A program made the translations under genes and the position numbers. From Pseudomonadota bacterium (GTDB taxonomy: Bacteria; Pseudomonadota; Alphaproteobacteria; Rhodospirillales; Casp-alpha2): a stretch of 8,761 bases of DNA. The DNA lies in NCBI GenBank assembly GCA_022563215.1, contig JADFNT010000052.1:1-8761 (forward strand), given 5' to 3'. The notes under the pieces are model-generated. The model saw only the letters and a list, made by a program, of their open reading frames with translations, was not told the DNA's origin and did not search any database. Below are positions 6,896 to 8,761 of the stretch, piece after piece; the stretch's first letter is position 1, and each line of letters opens with the position of its first letter.

Positions 6896-7222
6896 TTACG
6901 CCGCCCGCGGCCCGAGCAGGATGACGGCGGCGCCGACGAGGCAAATCATGGCGCCGAGGAGATCCCAGCGGTCGGGGCGGATGCCCTCCGCCGCCCACAG
7001 CCAGACCAGCGACGCGGCAATGTAGACACCGCCATAGGCGGCAAAGGCGCGGCCGGCGTAAAGGGCGTCGATTTTGGTCAGCAGGTAGGCGAAAAAGAAC
7101 AGCGCCGCCAGGCCGGGAACCAGCCAAAGGGGGCTTTTGCCGAGCCGCAGCCAGGCCCAGAAGGCGAAGCACCCGGCGATTTCGGCGGCCGCGGCGGCGG
7201 CGTAGATAATCAACGATTTCAT
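6896..7222 (-). CDS. ynfA: YnfA/UPF0060 family small membrane protein
   Basis: A 108-residue integral membrane protein with four hydrophobic segments (about 4-22, 32-50, 60-77 and 88-105). It has the conserved early glutamate E14 in AAAEIAGC, and the family patterns [15 protein letters not shown] and [10 protein letters not shown]. Length equals the family norm. YnfA proteins resemble small multidrug resistance transporters and have been linked to drug efflux in enterobacteria; the role here is inference. The ATG at 7222 was chosen because an upstream extension (17 residues from 7273) overlaps the sulfotransferase and lacks the family sequence. The AGGGGG RBS partly overlaps the TAG stop of the sulfotransferase gene, so the two genes (11 bp apart) are probably cotranscribed. 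Confidence 0.92.
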   Translation of the reverse strand: MKSLIIYAAAAAAEIAGCFAFWAWLRLGKSPLWLVPGLAALFFFAYLLTKIDALYAGRAFAAYGGVYIAASLVWLWAAEGIRPDRWDLLGAMICLVGAAVILLGPRAA

Positions 7223-7233
7223 CGCCCCGCCCC

Positions 7234-8094
7234 CTAAACCTCGTACCCCAGAAGCTTCAGCAACTCGCCGCATTGGCGGTTGAAGGACCGTTTTTCCGCC
7301 GCCTCGAAGGTGTGTTTCCAGTCGCCGGGGTCGACGTCCAATCGCGCCGCCTCCCAGGCCGCTTCGGCGGTGTCCTTGATCACCGCCTCGCCGTCGTCGA
7401 CGCCGAGGAATTTCAACAACGGCCTAAGCGCCGGCTCCGCCTCGCCCTGGGCGTCTTCGGCGCGGAAATGAAAACACTGTCCCGGGTGGTCGCGCTCGAA
7501 CCGCCGGGCGGCGGTAATGCTTTTGCTCCAGTTGCCGGCAAAGGTCTTGGCGAAATCGCCGAATTTTGGGTAAAGCTCGCGGAACTTGCCGCGGCTGAGG
7601 CCTGAATTGAATTCCCAGGCCGATACCGCTTCGTCGCGGCCGTCGCGGTAAACGTGAACGATTTTCAGACTCGGCACGACGCGGGCAAGCAAATCCAGCG
7701 ACACGACATGTTCGGGTGTCTTTTCGGCAATCACCTTGACGTCGGCGCCGTCGGTCCAGCGGTCGAGCGCCAGCCCGATGGCGGTGGTCATCATGTGGTC
7801 CACGTCCTCGAACGTGAAACCCGCCGCGTTGCCCGGAAGCCCGGCCTTTTGCAGCCGGTTGCCGACGGTTTCGGCTTCGGTGTTGTAATCGTCGAAAACC
7901 TTGGCCAACATCGGAAACAGGACATCGGTGAAGTGCCCCTCGCCCTTGCAGCAGATTTCCGGGTGCGCGTCCAGGCACTGTTGGACCCAGGCCGTTCCCC
8001 AGCGGGTCGCGCCGACGATGAAGACGATTTCCCGGTCCAGCAACCGGGCCAGGCGTTCGTGGTTTTTAAGGTATTCCTTCATGGTTGGCGGCAT
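7234..8094 (-). CDS. PAPS-dependent sulfotransferase family protein
   Basis: The product has 286 residues from ATG 8094 (282 from ATG 8082). It belongs to the P-loop sulfotransferases, which transfer sulfate from PAPS to a hydroxyl or amine. The 5'-phosphosulfate loop is [17 protein letters not shown] (22-38) near the N-terminus, and the 3'-phosphate region is [17 protein letters not shown] (144-160). A loop EKTPEH (124-129) also fits the family. The P-loop reads RWGTA where RSGTT/S is common, a visible departure that need not abolish binding. No signal peptide is present, so it should be cytosolic, acting perhaps on a lipid, sugar or secondary metabolite. Neither ATG has a good Shine-Dalgarno, so the start is uncertain. 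Extension to a TTG at 8193 would run over the pyrB start and is rejected. Confidence 0.82.
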   Translation of the reverse strand: MPPTMKEYLKNHERLARLLDREIVFIVGATRWGTAWVQQCLDAHPEICCKGEGHFTDVLFPMLAKVFDDYNTEAETVGNRLQKAGLPGNAAGFTFEDVDHMMTTAIGLALDRWTDGADVKVIAEKTPEHVVSLDLLARVVPSLKIVHVYRDGRDEAVSAWEFNSGLSRGKFRELYPKFGDFAKTFAGNWSKSITAARRFERDHPGQCFHFRAEDAQGEAEPALRPLLKFLGVDDGEAVIKDTAEAAWEAARLDVDPGDWKHTFEAAEKRSFNRQCGELLKLLGYEV

Positions 8095-8110
8095 TTTCCC
8101 GCACACGTGC

Positions 8111-8139
8111 TTGCGCCGCAACCCGTCAATCCATATAGT
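8111..8139 (+). promoter_or_regulatory. Candidate promoter of pyrB
   Basis: TTGCGC (8111-8116) and TATAGT (8134-8139) are separated by 17 bp. The -10 hexamer matches the sigma-70 consensus at five of six positions and the -35 at three. Transcription would start near 8146, giving a leader of about 25 bases before the ATG. That is too short for a classical pyrimidine attenuator. The element sits in the divergent gap between the sulfotransferase and pyrB. Confidence 0.45.
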
Positions 8140-8151
8140 GCGCGCCGCATT

Positions 8152-8160
8152 AAGGAGGTG
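8152..8160 (+). promoter_or_regulatory. Very strong Shine-Dalgarno of pyrB with long spacing
   Basis: AAGGAGGTG at 8152-8160 is complementary to the 16S rRNA 3' end over nine bases. The gap from GGAGG to the ATG at 8171 is 12 nt (10 nt counted from the end of the full match), longer than the usual 5-9. No ATG, GTG or TTG in the pyrB frame lies closer. The nearby GTG codons (8158, 8161) share a different frame that stops at 8187 after a few codons. Confidence 0.65.
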
Positions 8161-8170
8161 GTGTACGCCT

Positions 8171-8761
8171 ATGGCCAAAGGCGGTAAGGACAACGTCTAT
8201 TTTCCTCATCGGCATCTGCTCGGCATTGAAGGTCTTTCGCCGGAAGAAATATCGATTTTACTGGACCGTTCCGAAACCTACGTCGAACAGAACCGCCGCG
8301 CCGATAAGACCACGCCCCTTCTTCACGGCCGCACCATCATCAATCTCTTCTTCGAGGAATCGACCCGCACCCGGACGTCGTTCGAGCTCGCCGGCAAGCG
8401 CCTTGGCGGCGACATGATCAACATGTCGGTGGCCACCAGCTCGGTGAAAAAAGGCGAGACGCTTATCGACACGGCGATGACGCTGAATGCCATGCACCCG
8501 GACGTTTTGGTGGTCCGTCACCCCCATTCCGGGGCCGTCAAACTGCTGTCGGAAAAGGTCAACTGCGCCGTCATCAACGGCGGCGACGGCAGCCACGAAC
8601 ACCCGACCCAGGCGTTGCTGGACGCGCTCACCATCCGCCGGCGGCGGGGCACCCTGAGCGGCCTTCTGGTCGCCATCTGCGGCGATATCCTGCATTCCCG
8701 GGTCGCCAGGTCGAACATTCACTTGCTCAATACCATGGGGCCGCGGGTCCGGCGGATCGCG
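8171..8761 (+). CDS. pyrB: Aspartate carbamoyltransferase catalytic chain (partial, 3' end cut by window)
   Basis: The first 197 residues of aspartate transcarbamoylase are present, open to the window edge. The enzyme condenses carbamoyl phosphate with aspartate, the first committed step of pyrimidine synthesis, in the cytosol. The carbamoyl-phosphate motif STRTRTS is at 64-70, the mobile lysine loop SSVKKGET at 90-97, RHP at 116-118, and [18 protein letters not shown] at 138-155 with the active-site His H144. The second domain begins with [16 protein letters not shown] (167-182). The [12 protein letters not shown] version is the form seen in many non-enteric bacteria, in which pyrC or an inactive dihydroorotase-like gene often follows; that region is outside the window. 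The start is the ATG at 8171. Confidence 0.97.
   Translation, partial: MAKGGKDNVYFPHRHLLGIEGLSPEEISILLDRSETYVEQNRRADKTTPLLHGRTIINLFFEESTRTRTSFELAGKRLGGDMINMSVATSSVKKGETLIDTAMTLNAMHPDVLVVRHPHSGAVKLLSEKVNCAVINGGDGSHEHPTQALLDALTIRRRRGTLSGLLVAICGDILHSRVARSNIHLLNTMGPRVRRIA

Noticed and set aside
7223..7273. N-terminal extension of ynfA by 17 residues
   Set aside because: It overlaps the sulfotransferase 3' end; the conserved YnfA N-terminus begins at the internal ATG 7222, which has its own RBS.
8095..8193. TTG start at 8193 for the sulfotransferase
   Set aside because: It would overlap the pyrB coding start and its promoter, and the added residues show no conserved motif.

Overview
The window is GC-rich, dense bacterial chromosome. 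Protein style (GatC and GatB signatures, PyrB sequence, RuvX N-terminus) and the grouping of gatCAB, ruvX and pyrB suggest an alphaproteobacterium, most likely Rhodospirillales-like. This placement is inferred from remembered families, not from a search. No rRNA, tRNA, CRISPR array, insertion sequence or prophage gene was recognised.

Layout. Positions 1-130 are non-coding and carry small inverted and direct repeats. Positions 131-4350 form a minus-strand run read right to left: gatC, gatA, gatB (joined by 4-bp ATGA overlaps), then 26 bp later a GNAT acetyltransferase, then 50 bp later a 122-residue stand-alone CULT-domain (cereblon-like) protein. Positions 4351-4501 hold the gatC leader with a possible promoter and hairpin. 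Positions 4502-5356 (minus) encode a secreted SH3-like protein of unknown role. A 124-bp divergent region separates it from ruvX (5481-5942, plus), whose stop overlaps the start of an AEC-family transporter (5939-6880). A minus-strand pair follows: a sulfotransferase (about 7234-8094) and then a YnfA/UPF0060 membrane protein (6896-7222). The window ends inside pyrB (8171 onward, plus), which has a recognisable promoter and a very strong Shine-Dalgarno sequence.

How the genes fit together. GatCAB converts misacylated Glu-tRNA(Gln) and/or Asp-tRNA(Asn) into Gln-tRNA and Asn-tRNA. RuvX (YqgF) acts in nucleic-acid processing and PyrB starts pyrimidine synthesis. These are housekeeping genes. The GNAT, CULT, SH3, AEC, YnfA and sulfotransferase genes look like lineage-variable passengers around them.

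The most interesting item is the CULT protein. It keeps both zinc-binding CxxC pairs and every residue of the tri-tryptophan cage that binds cyclic imides and thalidomide-type ligands in human cereblon. It is the last gene of a run that begins with the Asn/Gln-forming amidotransferase. No undescribed multi-gene system can be demonstrated from the sequence alone.
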